Notes: generated from the sequence alone by a model not told the origin. A DNA stretch of 32,278 nt from Muribaculum sp. (GCF_029051885.1 NZ_JAIDKI010000027.1:1-32278), one strand, 5' to 3'; shown: positions 16,801-26,185, counted from the stretch's first letter. Program-made: numbers and translations.

Positions 16801-19800
16801 TATGCGATGCCTGCTTGGGAGTAATCTTGAAGGTGAGGTCGCGGCCATGGACAGCGGTCGACACTACACCCGACAGATTGGCCTTAGCCTCAAGACCTTC
16901 GGGGAATGTGAAGTTGTAGACGGGAGTCTGGTTGTTGAGAGCGGGGAGCGAGGCAATTACATTTTCGTTCTTGCCATTGACAAGCACCCAGGTCTTCTTG
17001 TTGTAGGATGTGGCGAGACGAATGAGGTTGCCTTCGCGCACGGTAGCGTCGTTGACGCAGCAGTTTACAGTCATCTTCTGACCCTTGGCAGCACCTGCCG
17101 ACCAGTTGGCGATGGGCGAGATGAACTCTTTGATGCGACCGTCGGCGGTAGTGAGTACCACAGCCCAGAATGCATTGTCGGTAACTGCGAACGAGTTGAT
17201 GCGGATAGAGAAGGGCACACCGGGAAGCACATTGACGGCATCGGTAAACATACCTACAGTACCACCGTCGTCGGTGATGGTCCAGGGCGACTCATAGTTG
17301 CTTACGGGAGTAGGCTCCACAAGGTCGAAATGGATGATGGTGTTGCCGTTGATAGTGGTCGAGTAGTTGCCCTGAGCGTCGGGCTTGAGCAGGGTAGAGT
17401 TGGCATATACATCCATGCGGTTGTCGTTGTCGGCGATATGCTCGGCGGTGAATACAACCGTCTTGCCCTTCTCGTAGGAACCGGGCTCGACATCGCATAC
17501 GTATTTTACGTCGTCATCTTCCATGACGGCAAACGAACAGTCGGTAGGAGCCACAATCGGGTCAACGATGATGTTGGCGATGTCCTTCCAGTATTCCTTG
17601 GCCTTGTAGTTGTTGACGGCAGCCTCGCTGGGGCAGTGGAGAGTCATGCGGTTGGTAGGAGTGGCATGGAACACACACCAGTTGATATAGGCGGGATTCG
17701 AATTGCCTACCCATATGTCGAGAAGACCTGACGAAGCGTTGAATACATTGTAGTCAATGGTCTTGACGCTGGCAGGGATTACCATCTTGGAGATACCGCA
17801 GGAGCGGAATGCGCCGTCGCACAGACGGTTTACAGTGTTGGGGAGCACTACCTCCTTGAGTTTCCACAGATTGCGGAAAGCATCGCGGGGCACTGCGTTG
17901 GCGGGGTCGGAGCCGTTGGCGAGAATGCGTACCGACGAGATGTCGAGTCGGGTAAGAGCCTTCATGTTGCCCTTGATGAAGGCAAAGTCGCGCGAGTCCA
18001 TTGTGCCGAACAGTGTGAGCTCTTTCAGCGCGGTTGCGTCTCCGCCGGGGAGCAGCGACTCAAGCGAGCCGGCCTCAACCCAGAGGCTGCGCTTCTCTTT
18101 TACATCAGCTGCATTCTGCACGTAAACTGTAATCTCCTGGTCGGAAACCACATTGCCGATAGTATAGGTATAGTTGGCTCCGGGAGAAACGACGTATCCG
18201 TTGGCTTTTACAGTCACCATGTCGCGCTCGGGGAATTCGGGCACTACGGTAAAGTGGTAGTTCCAGCCGCGGATTACTGAATTTTCGCCGGTAAATGTCG
18301 CGCCGGTAATCGACGAGGGGTGTGTGATGGCGAAATACTGAGGAGCGGCGCCCTTGGCGGGAATCTCGTTGGTGGTGACAAGCTCACCGGCCACGGGAAG
18401 CCATGTAGTGCCGTTGTCAGCGCTTGTAGCCATGCGTATCATGTCGCCGTCGGCTACGGCCACACCGGCGGGGAGCTGGCATTTGAAGTCGGCATATCCG
18501 TAGGGATAGATTGCCATGCCCGACAGAGAGAATCCGTCGATGGCGCTCAGCAGCGACTTGAATGTGCCCTGGGCGTCGAAGAGTGCGACGGCAATCTTTC
18601 CGCTGAAGTCGTTGTAGCTTACATTCTTAAGGTTGCCGACTCTTACGGTAAATGTGGTGCCTACGGCAAGATCACCCTTAAGATCGGAACCCATACCAAC
18701 CTGACGTCCGTCGGCTGTGATATGGATGGGCGACCATGAGCTGTTGTTGCCGTTGCCGGGCTTGATATTATATATGATTGTAGTCAGGTTGTTGAAGCTG
18801 TGCTGCTGGCTGACGGTAGGATTGAGGGCGGTGCTTGCATACCATCCGCCGTTGTTGTTGCCGTCGGCGCCACCCCAGCCCCAGTTGACATGAATCATGC
18901 TGGTGAGGGGATCATAGCCGTCGACTACGAATGCATGGCCTGCGGTCACATCCTGTCCGCAGTAGAGCACCGGACGTCCGGCCTTTATGTCGTTTTCCAC
19001 GAGGCGGTCAAACTCAGCCTGAGTGGCGGTCTCGGAGCGTTTCTTGAATGACACTCCGGGGTCGTATCCAAAATAGTTGATAAGGGCCGCGGGCACCTTT
19101 ACCTCATATGCGCTTGAGCCTGAGTAGCCAAACTGGGTGCCGATACTTGCAGCAGCATGGTACACGAGCGTAGCCACAGCGTCGGCCTCGGTCTCTGAGT
19201 AACCATAGCGATAATTGTCCATGCGCATGTTTTCCCAGTCGTATGCCACGTCGAAGTTTACACCGTTGTAGCTGCCGGTACCGCGCTCGGGATAGTTATG
19301 ATATTTCATGATTGTGGCCATCGCTGTGCCTACACAGCCTACCAGCGGTCGACCGGGAATCATATTGTTGAATGGGGCTTCCTGGCTCCATTCGGGAGTC
19401 TTCAGAAGAATCTTCTCGTTGCTTCTGGCAGCACGGCGCATAACACTGCGACGTACCTCCTGAGTGGACGGTTTCTGAAGTTTTGAAGCCGCTTTGATTT
19501 CGCTCTCAAGGCCACCCATCATCCACTTCATGGCAGGGGGCACTGCTGCGGCATTGTAGTTGTTTTCAAGAGAGTAGCCAAGCACGGGAGTAGTACAGTC
19601 GTCGGCCGAGACGATAACGAATCCCTGGCCCTGGCGTGCGTTGAATACGTAGTAGAGCGGTTTTGATGCGTCACCGCATGTGTACACAAGCTCTAATGCA
19701 TCTTCAGAAGCTAATTTTTCCTGACCGCTTGCGGCAAAGAAATCGGCAGCAAGCTGACGGGCATTGTCAGCAGACACCGTACCTGCGTAGGCCATAGAGG

Positions 19801-19855
19801 CCGTGGTCCCGGCAATCAAAGTGAAAATCAGCCTTTTAGAGAAATGTTGAAACAT
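13838..19855 (-). CDS. Secreted C10-family (streptopain-like) cysteine protease with BspA-type leucine-rich repeats
   Basis: A 2005-residue exported multidomain protein. A signal peptide (about 1-24, ending M-A-Y-A) precedes a Spi-type propeptide (25-125) and a papain-fold C10 domain (about 155-365). Catalytic Cys174 lies in VGCVGTAMATIMKYHNYP, His307 in AGHAFVVDGY and Trp325 in VNWGWGG, as in SpeB. A beta-rich module plus BspA/LRR_5 repeats then appears twice (about 374-765 and 856-1300), followed by another linker region (1305-1520) and a third LRR_5 block (1525-1665, DGTFSGCTNL, NAFSGCSSL, NAFNGCTGL). An Arg/Ser-rich stretch (1671-1682) and a final beta domain (about 1935-2005) resembling a type IX secretion sorting domain close the protein. 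It probably degrades or binds host or diet proteins at the surface; no dedicated inhibitor gene is adjacent. Confidence 0.9.
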   Translation of the reverse strand: MFQHFSKRLIFTLIAGTTASMAYAGTVSADNARQLAADFFAASGQEKLASEDALELVYTCGDASKPLYYVFNARQGQGFVIVSADDCTTPVLGYSLENNYNAAAVPPAMKWMMGGLESEIKAASKLQKPSTQEVRRSVMRRAARSNEKILLKTPEWSQEAPFNNMIPGRPLVGCVGTAMATIMKYHNYPERGTGSYNGVNFDVAYDWENMRMDNYRYGYSETEADAVATLVYHAAASIGTQFGYSGSSAYEVKVPAALINYFGYDPGVSFKKRSETATQAEFDRLVENDIKAGRPVLYCGQDVTAGHAFVVDGYDPLTSMIHVNWGWGGADGNNNGGWYASTALNPTVSQQHSFNNLTTIIYNIKPGNGNNSSWSPIHITADGRQVGMGSDLKGDLAVGTTFTVRVGNLKNVSYNDFSGKIAVALFDAQGTFKSLLSAIDGFSLSGMAIYPYGYADFKCQLPAGVAVADGDMIRMATSADNGTTWLPVAGELVTTNEIPAKGAAPQYFAITHPSSITGATFTGENSVIRGWNYHFTVVPEFPERDMVTVKANGYVVSPGANYTYTIGNVVSDQEITVYVQNAADVKEKRSLWVEAGSLESLLPGGDATALKELTLFGTMDSRDFAFIKGNMKALTRLDISSVRILANGSDPANAVPRDAFRNLWKLKEVVLPNTVNRLCDGAFRSCGISKMVIPASVKTIDYNVFNASSGLLDIWVGNSNPAYINWCVFHATPTNRMTLHCPSEAAVNNYKAKEYWKDIANIIVDPIVAPTDCSFAVMEDDDVKYVCDVEPGSYEKGKTVVFTAEHIADNDNRMDVYANSTLLKPDAQGNYSTTINGNTIIHFDLVEPTPVSNYESPWTITDDGGTVGMFTDAVNVLPGVPFSIRINSFAVTDNAFWAVVLTTADGRIKEFISPIANWSAGAAKGQKMTVNCCVNDATVREGNLIRLATSYNKKTWVLVNGKNENVIASLPALNNQTPVYNFTFPEGLEAKANLSGVVSTAVHGRDLTFKITPKQASHMIDAVVNGDTIIKGGKAFTYSFIAKQDIDFNINVYPPVTYTEGTIVLNEGEHLYLSGDEGISNWGELNHQMAEKYKNIKKLKIVGKLDYYDFNFFRDNYWIAANIRYLDLSEATFVRDRDKDSSTSLDNVFPSNAFKNDALGGCYIEEIVLPSSLTQFDDLCFNGCSRLREIRLPSNLRNWTTGPTPYVGAVKNLTRGGLNDDVFKGCTSLETIYLPCVPGEDGKVGHWYYSQYHALKTGLPDNTKVTVVVPAEHLTAYQTPHVDNGAFERNWSNAWEAGKFNLVGEYPVYALDFDPSRCFIADPSVDVSKIASFLKDNVKLEQMDCKLYVAAKSNESANRPEGVDAYDASQKFKVYDNGKLLGDDKIGADGSISITYYNPNKHADKSGNHAVEVAYLYDVTFNCASANLVVAIDNIRNNEETAGDEATEFETFNYYNALAPVLENVKENSSVRFKVSLTENNPKIAISVKNGENVVSPDEEGYYTVDVAESNVAVSISAVPVNGATLTSADIDAITPADAVDVTSIALAGDIDADKVKDVIDQLPAIQELDLSELTTALPAEAMAGKETLVTVSLPAADHIEDGTFSGCTNLTGVEVPSCVSSIGANAFSGCSSLQTINFTDVKSVGANAFNGCTGLTSVIFKSPGAETTVARVRSVSRSARAEGYSADAFAGINPNCIVYLDENVAVPDAAANYVRVRKDDTAESGRVYEALGSISIDPMYDFRALNTFNVTEGNTISMEMPLDVSYGASNWSSFVIPFVPAKVTNVAGDEISAYTGSDDEVGANGSYMVASLSDETAEGLSLMAGIQANVPYVAGLCAETEPGVVRFEAGACEVAHTPDNISVNGALYTLSATFAKSELPIATTYMLADDGSAFVTSADDVEETVTAAPFSVYAVAPSGDRFDINIEEAPGVPTGIDGVHADSGMRIAVENGVLVIYSDTEGLRVNLYGVNGMLIKEIRLTEGRNEVSGLLQGVYVISGQKVVL

Positions 19856-19987
19856 AACTTTTTTGTTAATTTTCGCTATTGGTTTATTATTATATAAAAT
19901 ATGTGAGCCTAATTTTTAGATACATTGATGTGCATTATCAACATTCTGACAATCAATCACCTACACATCCTTGTTTTATTTCGCTCA

Positions 19988-19995
19988 CAAAGTTA
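19988..19995 (-). promoter_or_regulatory. Candidate -7 box of the C10 protease promoter
   Basis: On the minus strand TAACTTTG (19995-19988) fits TAnnTTTG. The -33 position is only T-rich. The leader to the ATG at 19855 would be about 125 bases, AT-rich and without a clear fold. Confidence 0.45.
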
Positions 19996-20203
19996 CATAA
20001 TAAATCCTAAATAAAAAAAATATCCGGCAACATATTTCAATTCTGTGTCATATTTGTTGCATTCCGATGTACCAGGCCCTGTAACAACACCTCCCGAATC
20101 CCCCACTCCACCCCTCCCGCCGCCTGCTACGCATGCAGCTGCATACACCGTATTGACAACCGTGTCATATTCGCATCCCCACGGAAAGTACATATATAAT
20201 AAA
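19996..20203. other. Intergenic stretch without a supported gene
   Basis: The gap between the protease start (19855) and gapA stop (20261) holds the protease promoter at its left and the gapA terminator at its right. In between lies a C-rich, proline-codon-like patch (about 20085-20130). A 66-codon glycine-rich minus-strand frame (20193-19993) overlaps the promoter and shows no family signature, so it is not called. Confidence 0.4.
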
Positions 20204-20234
20204 AGCGCCCGCAGGCCTGATGGCCGCGGGCGCT
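20204..20234 (-). terminator. gapA: Intrinsic terminator of gapA
   Basis: AGCGCCCGC (20204-20212) pairs with GCGGGCGCT (20226-20234), and inside GGCC pairs with GGCC around a TGAT loop with one bulged A. Read on the minus strand it is followed by TTTTATTATATAT, a proper U-rich tail 27 bases after the gapA stop. Confidence 0.85.
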
Positions 20235-20260
20235 GATGCTTTATGATTGGGTTGGGCTGA

Positions 20261-21277
<1,017 letters not shown>

Positions 21278-21314
21278 TCAATAAATTATTGGGTTATGAT
21301 ATTTTTATTATCTG

Positions 21315-21350
21315 CCTTTCGGAAAGGTACGGTATTGCCGTATGTCTTTC
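21315..21350 (-). promoter_or_regulatory. gapA: gapA leader with two mutually exclusive hairpins
   Basis: In the gapA 5' leader (minus strand), GAAAG (21350-21346) and TACGG (21342-21338) can pair with CCGTA (21332-21328) and CTTTC (21326-21322). The same CTTTC can pair instead with a downstream GAAAG in CCTTTCCGAAAGG (21327-21315). The two folds exclude each other. This may tune expression or RNA stability, or be accidental. Confidence 0.35.
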
Positions 21351-21356
21351 ACTCCG

Positions 21357-21364
21357 CAAAAGTA
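21357..21364 (-). promoter_or_regulatory. gapA: Candidate -7 box of the gapA promoter
   Basis: On the minus strand TACTTTTG (21364-21357) fits TAnnTTTG, giving a leader of about 80 bases before the ATG at 21271. A -33 TTTG is not evident at the right distance. Confidence 0.45.
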
Positions 21365-21489
21365 ATAAATATTTTTCATTCGTCACATCTATATTTTTAA
21401 AATAAAAGAAAAATTTCCTTAATGGCTCCGATTGGGGAAATTACGACAAGATTTTTGAACCTCGGAGCGCATTATTCCGTTAATTTTCG

Positions 21490-21508
21490 TAGTTTTGCAC
21501 TAACTTTG
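21490..21508 (+). promoter_or_regulatory. mscL: Candidate -7 boxes of the mscL promoter
   Basis: TAGTTTTG (21490-21497) and TAACTTTG (21501-21508) both fit TAnnTTTG and lie just upstream of the mscL ATG at 21523. The first leaves a leader of about 18-20 bases and is the better placed. No clear -33 partner is seen. Confidence 0.4.
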
Positions 21509-21522
21509 ATATTTTAGAACTT

Positions 21523-21981
21523 ATGGGAAAATTTCTTACCGAATTCAAGGAGTTTGCCATGAAAGGCAATGTCATCGACATGGCAGTCGGTGTGATTATC
21601 GGCGGCGCTTTCGGCAAAATCGTAACATCGCTGGTCAATGATATAATAATGCCAGTTGTCGGGATAGCCACCGGCGGGGTAAACTTCAAAGACCACAAGA
21701 TATTGCTCAAGGCGGCGGAGACCGCGGCCGACGGCACTGTAATCAATCCTGAGGTAATGCTTACCTGGGGAATGTTTGTACAGTCGATTGTAGATTTTCT
21801 CATCATCGCGTTCTGTATCTTCGTGGCTATCCGCTGGATGAACAAGCTCAAGAAAGCCACAATCAAGGCCAAGGAGGAAGCTCCGGCAGCGGCAGCTCCG
21901 GCCGAACCGACCAAAGAGGAACAGCTTCTGACCGAGATACGCGACCTGCTCAAGGCTCAGACCCGGGAAGACAAGAAATAA
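21523..21981 (+). CDS. mscL: Large-conductance mechanosensitive channel MscL
   Basis: A 152-residue inner-membrane channel that opens under hypo-osmotic shock. The signature [24 protein letters not shown] marks the first membrane helix (about 12-45), which lines the pore. A periplasmic loop (about 50-78) is followed by the second helix (about 80-103) and the cytoplasmic helix (about 127-150) with L-T-E-I-R-D-L-L. An Ala/Pro linker (119-128) joins the last two. The length is normal. A spermidine-pathway-type dehydrogenase starts 22 bases downstream, so the two genes are probably co-transcribed. Confidence 0.95.
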   Translation: MGKFLTEFKEFAMKGNVIDMAVGVIIGGAFGKIVTSLVNDIIMPVVGIATGGVNFKDHKILLKAAETAADGTVINPEVMLTWGMFVQSIVDFLIIAFCIFVAIRWMNKLKKATIKAKEEAPAAAAPAEPTKEEQLLTEIRDLLKAQTREDKK

Positions 21982-22003
21982 CCAGAATCACCAAAACATA
22001 ATC

Positions 22004-23212
22004 ATGTCAAAAGTCATAATCATCGGCTGCGGAGGCGTAGGAACTGTCGTAGCCTACAAATGTGCACAGAATCCCGACGTATTCACCGAAATCGTGCTGG
22101 CTTCGCGCACCAAGAGCAAATGTGACGCTCTGGCCGCAAAGATAGGCGCGCCCAACATCACTACCGACCGTGTGGACGCCGACAACGTAGACGATATCGT
22201 GGCTCTTTTCGAGCGCCACAAGCCCCGTCTGGTAATCAATGTAGCCCTGCCCTATCAGGACCTCGCCATCATGGAGGCGTGTCTGAAGTGTGGCGTCAAC
22301 TACCTTGACACCGCCAACTACGAGCCCAAGGATGTGGCCCACTTTGAGTATTCATGGCAGTGGGCCTACCGCGAACGTTTCGAGAAGGCCGGACTGACCG
22401 CCATACTCGGCTGCGGATTTGACCCGGGCGTATCGGGTGTGTTCACCGCATATGCTGCCAAACACCACTTCTCGGAGATGGAGTATCTCGACATCGTAGA
22501 CTGCAATGCCGGTGACCATGGCAAGGCTTTCGCCACCAACTTCAACCCGGAAATAAACATCCGCGAAATCACTCAGAACGGCCGCTACTACGAGGCCGGC
22601 GAGTGGAAGGTGACCAAGCCGCTGGAAATCCACGCACCGCTCACATATCCCAACATCGGCGCCCGCGACTCCTACCTGCTCTACCACGAGGAGCTCGAGA
22701 GCCTGGTACTGAACTTCCCCACTATCAAGCGCGCGCGCTTCTGGATGACTTTCGGACAGGAATATCTTACCCACCTGCGCGTAATCCAGAACATAGGCAT
22801 GGCCCGCATCGACGAGGTGGAATACAACGGCACAAAGATAATACCGCTGCAGTTCCTGAAAGCCGTGCTCCCCAATCCGCAGGACCTCGGCGAGAACTAC
22901 CACGGCGAGACCTCAATCGGATGCCGCATATCGGGCAAGGACAAGGAGGGTAAACCCCTTACCTACTATATCTACAACAACTGTAGCCACGAGGCCGCAT
23001 TCCGCGAAACCGGCATGCAGGCCGTAAGCTATACCACCGGCGTGCCTGCCATGGCCGGCGCCATGATGTTCCTCACAGGCAAGTGGGAAAAGCCCGGCGT
23101 ACACAACGTAGAGGAGTTTGATCCCGATCCGTTCCTGGCCGTAATCGCCGCCCAGGGTCTCCCCTGGCACGAAGTGCTCAACGGCGACCTCGAAGTAGAC
23201 AAAATCGGCTGA
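22004..23212 (+). CDS. Saccharopine dehydrogenase family protein, likely carboxynorspermidine/carboxyspermidine dehydrogenase
   Basis: A 402-residue NAD(P)-dependent enzyme. The N-terminal Rossmann motif GCGGVGTVVA is at 8-17, and LGCGFDPGVSGVFTAY (about 134-149) and the C-terminal Y-T-T-G-V-P-A region are characteristic of the Lys9-like group. In Bacteroidales the close homologues of this length are carboxy(nor)spermidine dehydrogenases, which join aspartate semialdehyde with putrescine or diaminopropane in the alternative spermidine route. True saccharopine metabolism is unlikely in this order. The decarboxylase partner is not in the window. It follows mscL closely and ends at a strong terminator. 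Confidence 0.82.
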   Translation: MSKVIIIGCGGVGTVVAYKCAQNPDVFTEIVLASRTKSKCDALAAKIGAPNITTDRVDADNVDDIVALFERHKPRLVINVALPYQDLAIMEACLKCGVNYLDTANYEPKDVAHFEYSWQWAYRERFEKAGLTAILGCGFDPGVSGVFTAYAAKHHFSEMEYLDIVDCNAGDHGKAFATNFNPEINIREITQNGRYYEAGEWKVTKPLEIHAPLTYPNIGARDSYLLYHEELESLVLNFPTIKRARFWMTFGQEYLTHLRVIQNIGMARIDEVEYNGTKIIPLQFLKAVLPNPQDLGENYHGETSIGCRISGKDKEGKPLTYYIYNNCSHEAAFRETGMQAVSYTTGVPAMAGAMMFLTGKWEKPGVHNVEEFDPDPFLAVIAAQGLPWHEVLNGDLEVDKIG

Positions 23213-23241
23213 CAAAAGCCCCTACATCCAATAACACATTG

Positions 23242-23283
23242 AGCCTGCCGCCCGGCAACAGACACACCGGGCGCAGGCTTTTT
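23242..23283 (+). terminator. Intrinsic terminator of the mscL-dehydrogenase operon
   Basis: The arm 23242-23255 pairs with 23267-23279 (AGCCTGC/GCAGGCT and GCCCGG/CCGGGC, one bulged C), followed directly by TTTTT. This is a classical rho-independent terminator 29 bases after the stop codon. Confidence 0.88.
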
Positions 23284-23287
23284 ACAG

Positions 23288-23418
23288 TTTTAGAGAATGT
23301 TTTGAATTTAACTTTATGAAATCTTTAGAGGTCTTTCCGGACTGAATGAAAGATTGAAACATTCTCGGAAATTCTCTCTAAATCTTAACATAAGCCAAAT
23401 CCAAAACATTCTCTTAAA
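23288..23418. repeat. Nested inverted repeats before the polysaccharide locus
   Basis: A 17-base arm at 23288-23304 and its reverse complement at 23402-23418 match in 16 of 17 positions, with GAGAATGTTTTG/CAAAACATTCTC perfect, around 97 bases. Between them GAATG (23344-23348) and AACATTCTC (23358-23366) form an inner pair. The segment lies between a terminator and the first glycosyltransferase. It could be an invertible promoter segment like those of Bacteroides capsule loci, or a protein-binding array. No recombinase is encoded in the window. Confidence 0.45.
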
Positions 23419-23438
23419 CCTGCTTTTATAGCCGCAAT

Positions 23439-24413
23439 ATGGAATATTTTCTCATCGACCAGCCCGGCGAAACATATTATCCGCGTCCGGAAGGGAGCAT
23501 TCTAATCAATTCACCGGCTGCGTCCCGAAAGGCCCTTATGTGGATAAAAGGCGCATGGCATGCGGTAAACACGACAACCAAGGACGATATATTGCTATGC
23601 TACCTCGACATACAGGCAGTAATATGCTGGTGGATTGCGCTACTCACATGCCGCAAGCGCAATATCGTTGCCATAAATATACTTCTTAAAGACAAGCCGA
23701 CTCTGAAAAACAGAGTTGCGTCGTGGCTTTACAAGCGGGCCCTTTCCTCCAAAAGATTCCATGCGACAGTGACCTCTCCGGAATATGGTAAATGGCTTAA
23801 CCGCAAATTCCGACGCGACTTCAGCTACTATCACCTCCCCGACCTGTATGTATATGATGACCTTGCCGATATCGCTGCCACGACTCCTGTGGAGCCCGAC
23901 ACCGTATTCTGCGGAGGCAAAAACGGACGTGACTGGCAGATGATGGCTGATATAGCCAAGGCAATGCCCGAAATGAGATTCAAACTGATAATGCCGGGGG
24001 AGGTGTGGAACGCAATCGGCGCCTCACTCCCTCAAAATGTAACCTGCCGGCATGACATTCCGGTCGATGAATTCCTCAATGAGATGGCCTCATCCGAAGT
24101 CGTATGCCTGCCTCTCGACACTGAAGCTCCGGCCGGCCTGATAGTGCTGTTTCAAGCCGCCGCAATGAACAAACCAATCGTAACGACCGACACAGTGACC
24201 ACCAGAGGATATATAAACGACGAAATATCCAATGCCAGACTTATAGCCAGTAATGACCCACTAAAATGGGCCGACAGCATACGCCTAACTAGTAATATCG
24301 CCTCACAACAACATAGCTTGCGGAAATACCTTAGGAATAACTGTTCCTCCGTCTCTTTTGTCAATCATCTTTCGAATATCATCAGTGACATTTTGAGAAA
24401 TAAGAACAGATGA
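23439..24413 (+). CDS. Glycosyltransferase, GT4-like
   Basis: A 324-residue cytoplasmic transferase for surface polysaccharide assembly. The C-terminal half fits the GT-B nucleotide-sugar domain of GT4: FCGGKNGRDW (157-166) at the hinge, then L-P-L-D-T-E-A-P-A-G-L (224-234), with Glu229 in the position of the conserved acidic residue, followed by Q-A-A-A-M-N-K-P-I-V-T-T. The N-terminal half is short and divergent, so the acceptor is unknown. This is the first gene of the locus and faces the opposite strand to the next two genes. An intermediate base composition marks the transition to the AT-rich part. Confidence 0.75.
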   Translation: MEYFLIDQPGETYYPRPEGSILINSPAASRKALMWIKGAWHAVNTTTKDDILLCYLDIQAVICWWIALLTCRKRNIVAINILLKDKPTLKNRVASWLYKRALSSKRFHATVTSPEYGKWLNRKFRRDFSYYHLPDLYVYDDLADIAATTPVEPDTVFCGGKNGRDWQMMADIAKAMPEMRFKLIMPGEVWNAIGASLPQNVTCRHDIPVDEFLNEMASSEVVCLPLDTEAPAGLIVLFQAAAMNKPIVTTDTVTTRGYINDEISNARLIASNDPLKWADSIRLTSNIASQQHSLRKYLRNNCSSVSFVNHLSNIISDILRNKNR

Positions 24414-24448
24414 CATTCAAATCTCATAATAAAAACAATACACGAGAC

Positions 24449-25525
24449 TCACATACCAATTTCATATAGTCTACAATAATCTTCAATCAGTTGTTTTTCT
24501 GAATAATACTTTTCATATGCTCCATCATCCACATAAGGAGCCATGTAAGCAGATTCTATTGCATTGACAAGGGAATTTACATTGCCACGTTCAAAATAGA
24601 ATGTATTATCTGAGGGATATTGCATAAAAAAATCCAAATCAGAACAAACTACCTTTTTCTTAAAATAATAAGCCAATGATAAAACTCCGGACATTGTTGC
24701 AGAGCGATAAGGATAAACGACAATACCGGCATTCAAGAATAACTCCTGAACTTCATCATCTTCAATAAAGCGATTGATTCTTATAATAGAATCATTCTTC
24801 TTTGAAGACAATCCCAAGCCACATCCGGCAATAATCAATTTATGTTCTCCTGCACTACGCACGTCTTTCCATGCCGACTCAAGCAAATCCGTACCTTTGT
24901 ATAAATCAACACTCCCAAAAAATAATATATAATTTTTTTCACCCGCTATCTCCTTGGGGACTTTTTTACCAGATCTGATGGCATCAGTAATTAACGAAGG
25001 AAATGCGGTAAATCCGATTGACATTCCCAACCCTTTCAGGTATTCAAACTGAAATTTAGACGATGTAGTCAACACTTTAGCCTTATCTTTCATCCGCGCA
25101 TTCCCCCATTGGATGTAGCGATCAAACAGATTCCCTTTTAGTCCTTTACGTTCATGAGGAAAAAGGTCATGCACAGTGTAATAAAACGGGAAGTCAAGTA
25201 TTCCTGCCATACATGTAAAAGCCATAGAAAAATCTCCGGTAATGAAATGTACGACGTCAGGGGTATATTCTTTAATCTCCTCCTTTATGGCCTTTATTAT
25301 GCTTCGAGGATATATCTTATATAATGCCTTTTTCACAGTATTTGATGGATATTCAACACTCCTCAAAATATCATGAGATATAAGATTAGTGAACGTTTGC
25401 TTGCCCCTATTGACGGCAAGCAGACGTACATCAAAATCTGCGCAAGAATCAAGAGCAGCTATGATTGTCGCAACAAACGGTCGCATACCGGGAGCTGGCT
25501 CTGTGGCAATGAATAAGACTTTCAT
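24449..25525 (-). CDS. Glycosyltransferase family 4 protein
   Basis: A 358-residue GT-B glycosyltransferase. The N-terminal domain begins KVLFIATEPAPGMRPFV, with the glycine-poor acceptor loop of GT4. The nucleotide-sugar domain has FFGSVDLYKGTD (about 202-213), the I-I-A-G-C-G strand, and Y-P-Y-R-S-A-T-M-S-G-V-L (271-282) in the E-x7-E region, where the usual first Glu appears replaced. The ATG at 25525 is preferred over an upstream TTG (25528). The gene is AT-rich and starts only 5 bases after the restored end of the broken GT2 gene, so the two were one operon. It is convergent with the preceding GT gene (35-base gap). Confidence 0.85.
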   Translation of the reverse strand: MKVLFIATEPAPGMRPFVATIIAALDSCADFDVRLLAVNRGKQTFTNLISHDILRSVEYPSNTVKKALYKIYPRSIIKAIKEEIKEYTPDVVHFITGDFSMAFTCMAGILDFPFYYTVHDLFPHERKGLKGNLFDRYIQWGNARMKDKAKVLTTSSKFQFEYLKGLGMSIGFTAFPSLITDAIRSGKKVPKEIAGEKNYILFFGSVDLYKGTDLLESAWKDVRSAGEHKLIIAGCGLGLSSKKNDSIIRINRFIEDDEVQELFLNAGIVVYPYRSATMSGVLSLAYYFKKKVVCSDLDFFMQYPSDNTFYFERGNVNSLVNAIESAYMAPYVDDGAYEKYYSEKQLIEDYCRLYEIGM

Positions 25526-25530
25526 CAAAG

Positions 25531-26185
25531 TTAAACAAATAATTTAAAATAACATTTCTTTAGAAATTCTTTCACCTTTGAATCCTCAGGCTTCTCTATA
25601 GGAACACTATTGCGAAACTCCTCATCCATCTCATCAATACTTTTATCAATCCCATATTTTGATGAAATACGTTTCCAGTTTTTTTTCCAAAAAATAACGA
25701 TTGCATTCTATTGCCGATTCTCGCCAAACTTCATACCCGCCAGCACGTGCGCCTGAATTCCAGGACATTGATGGCGGGAGATTCATTTGCACCCCTCTGG
25801 CATCATACATAAGTTTGGCATTATAATCCAGACTCAGCCTAAAAAAGAAATCCGTTTCCTCCCGATAAGCGCAACCTTTAAAATTAGAGTCAAAACGACA
25901 CTTCTTTGCAAGTTCGCTCTTTACCATTGCAGAAGCATGGCAACAAGGCACTTCCACAGGATATGGCATCTGTTGATCCCATGCAAATGAAAGAGTGGAT
26001 ATATCAATGATTTTATTAATATCATGTACTTTTTTACGTGGGAGACGCCATTTCAGATACGAATCCCTCCGCTCCCATCTAAAATAATCATTTGCCGAAA
26101 TAGGCCGTGCCATGCACGCATCTGCTCCATATTTTTCAATCGTATCACGCAGATATCCCAAAGTGCCATCAGTTAAATTTTCCAT
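25531..26185 (-). pseudogene. Broken GT2-family glycosyltransferase (5' truncated, frameshifted at an A8 tract)
   Basis: The readable part (ATG at 26185 to TGA at 25646) matches the C-terminal half of a GT2 transferase: S-A-M-V-K, RFDSNFKG.AYREETDFFFRL, then a conserved GGYEVWRE region. The N-terminal GT-A half with its DxD metal site is missing; an in-frame stop lies just upstream. After Y-F-L-E-K the frame is lost at eight A residues (minus strand, 25686-25679). Dropping one A gives 49 further sensible residues, starting NWKRISSKYG, and a TAA at 25531-25533, five bases before the next ATG. I read this as a decayed gene; slippage at the A tract could restore only the C-terminus. Confidence 0.72.

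Noticed and set aside
19993..20193. A 66-codon glycine-rich minus-strand open frame between gapA and the protease gene
   Set aside because: It overlaps the likely protease promoter, has no signal or family motif, and its composition reflects a C-rich patch on the other strand.
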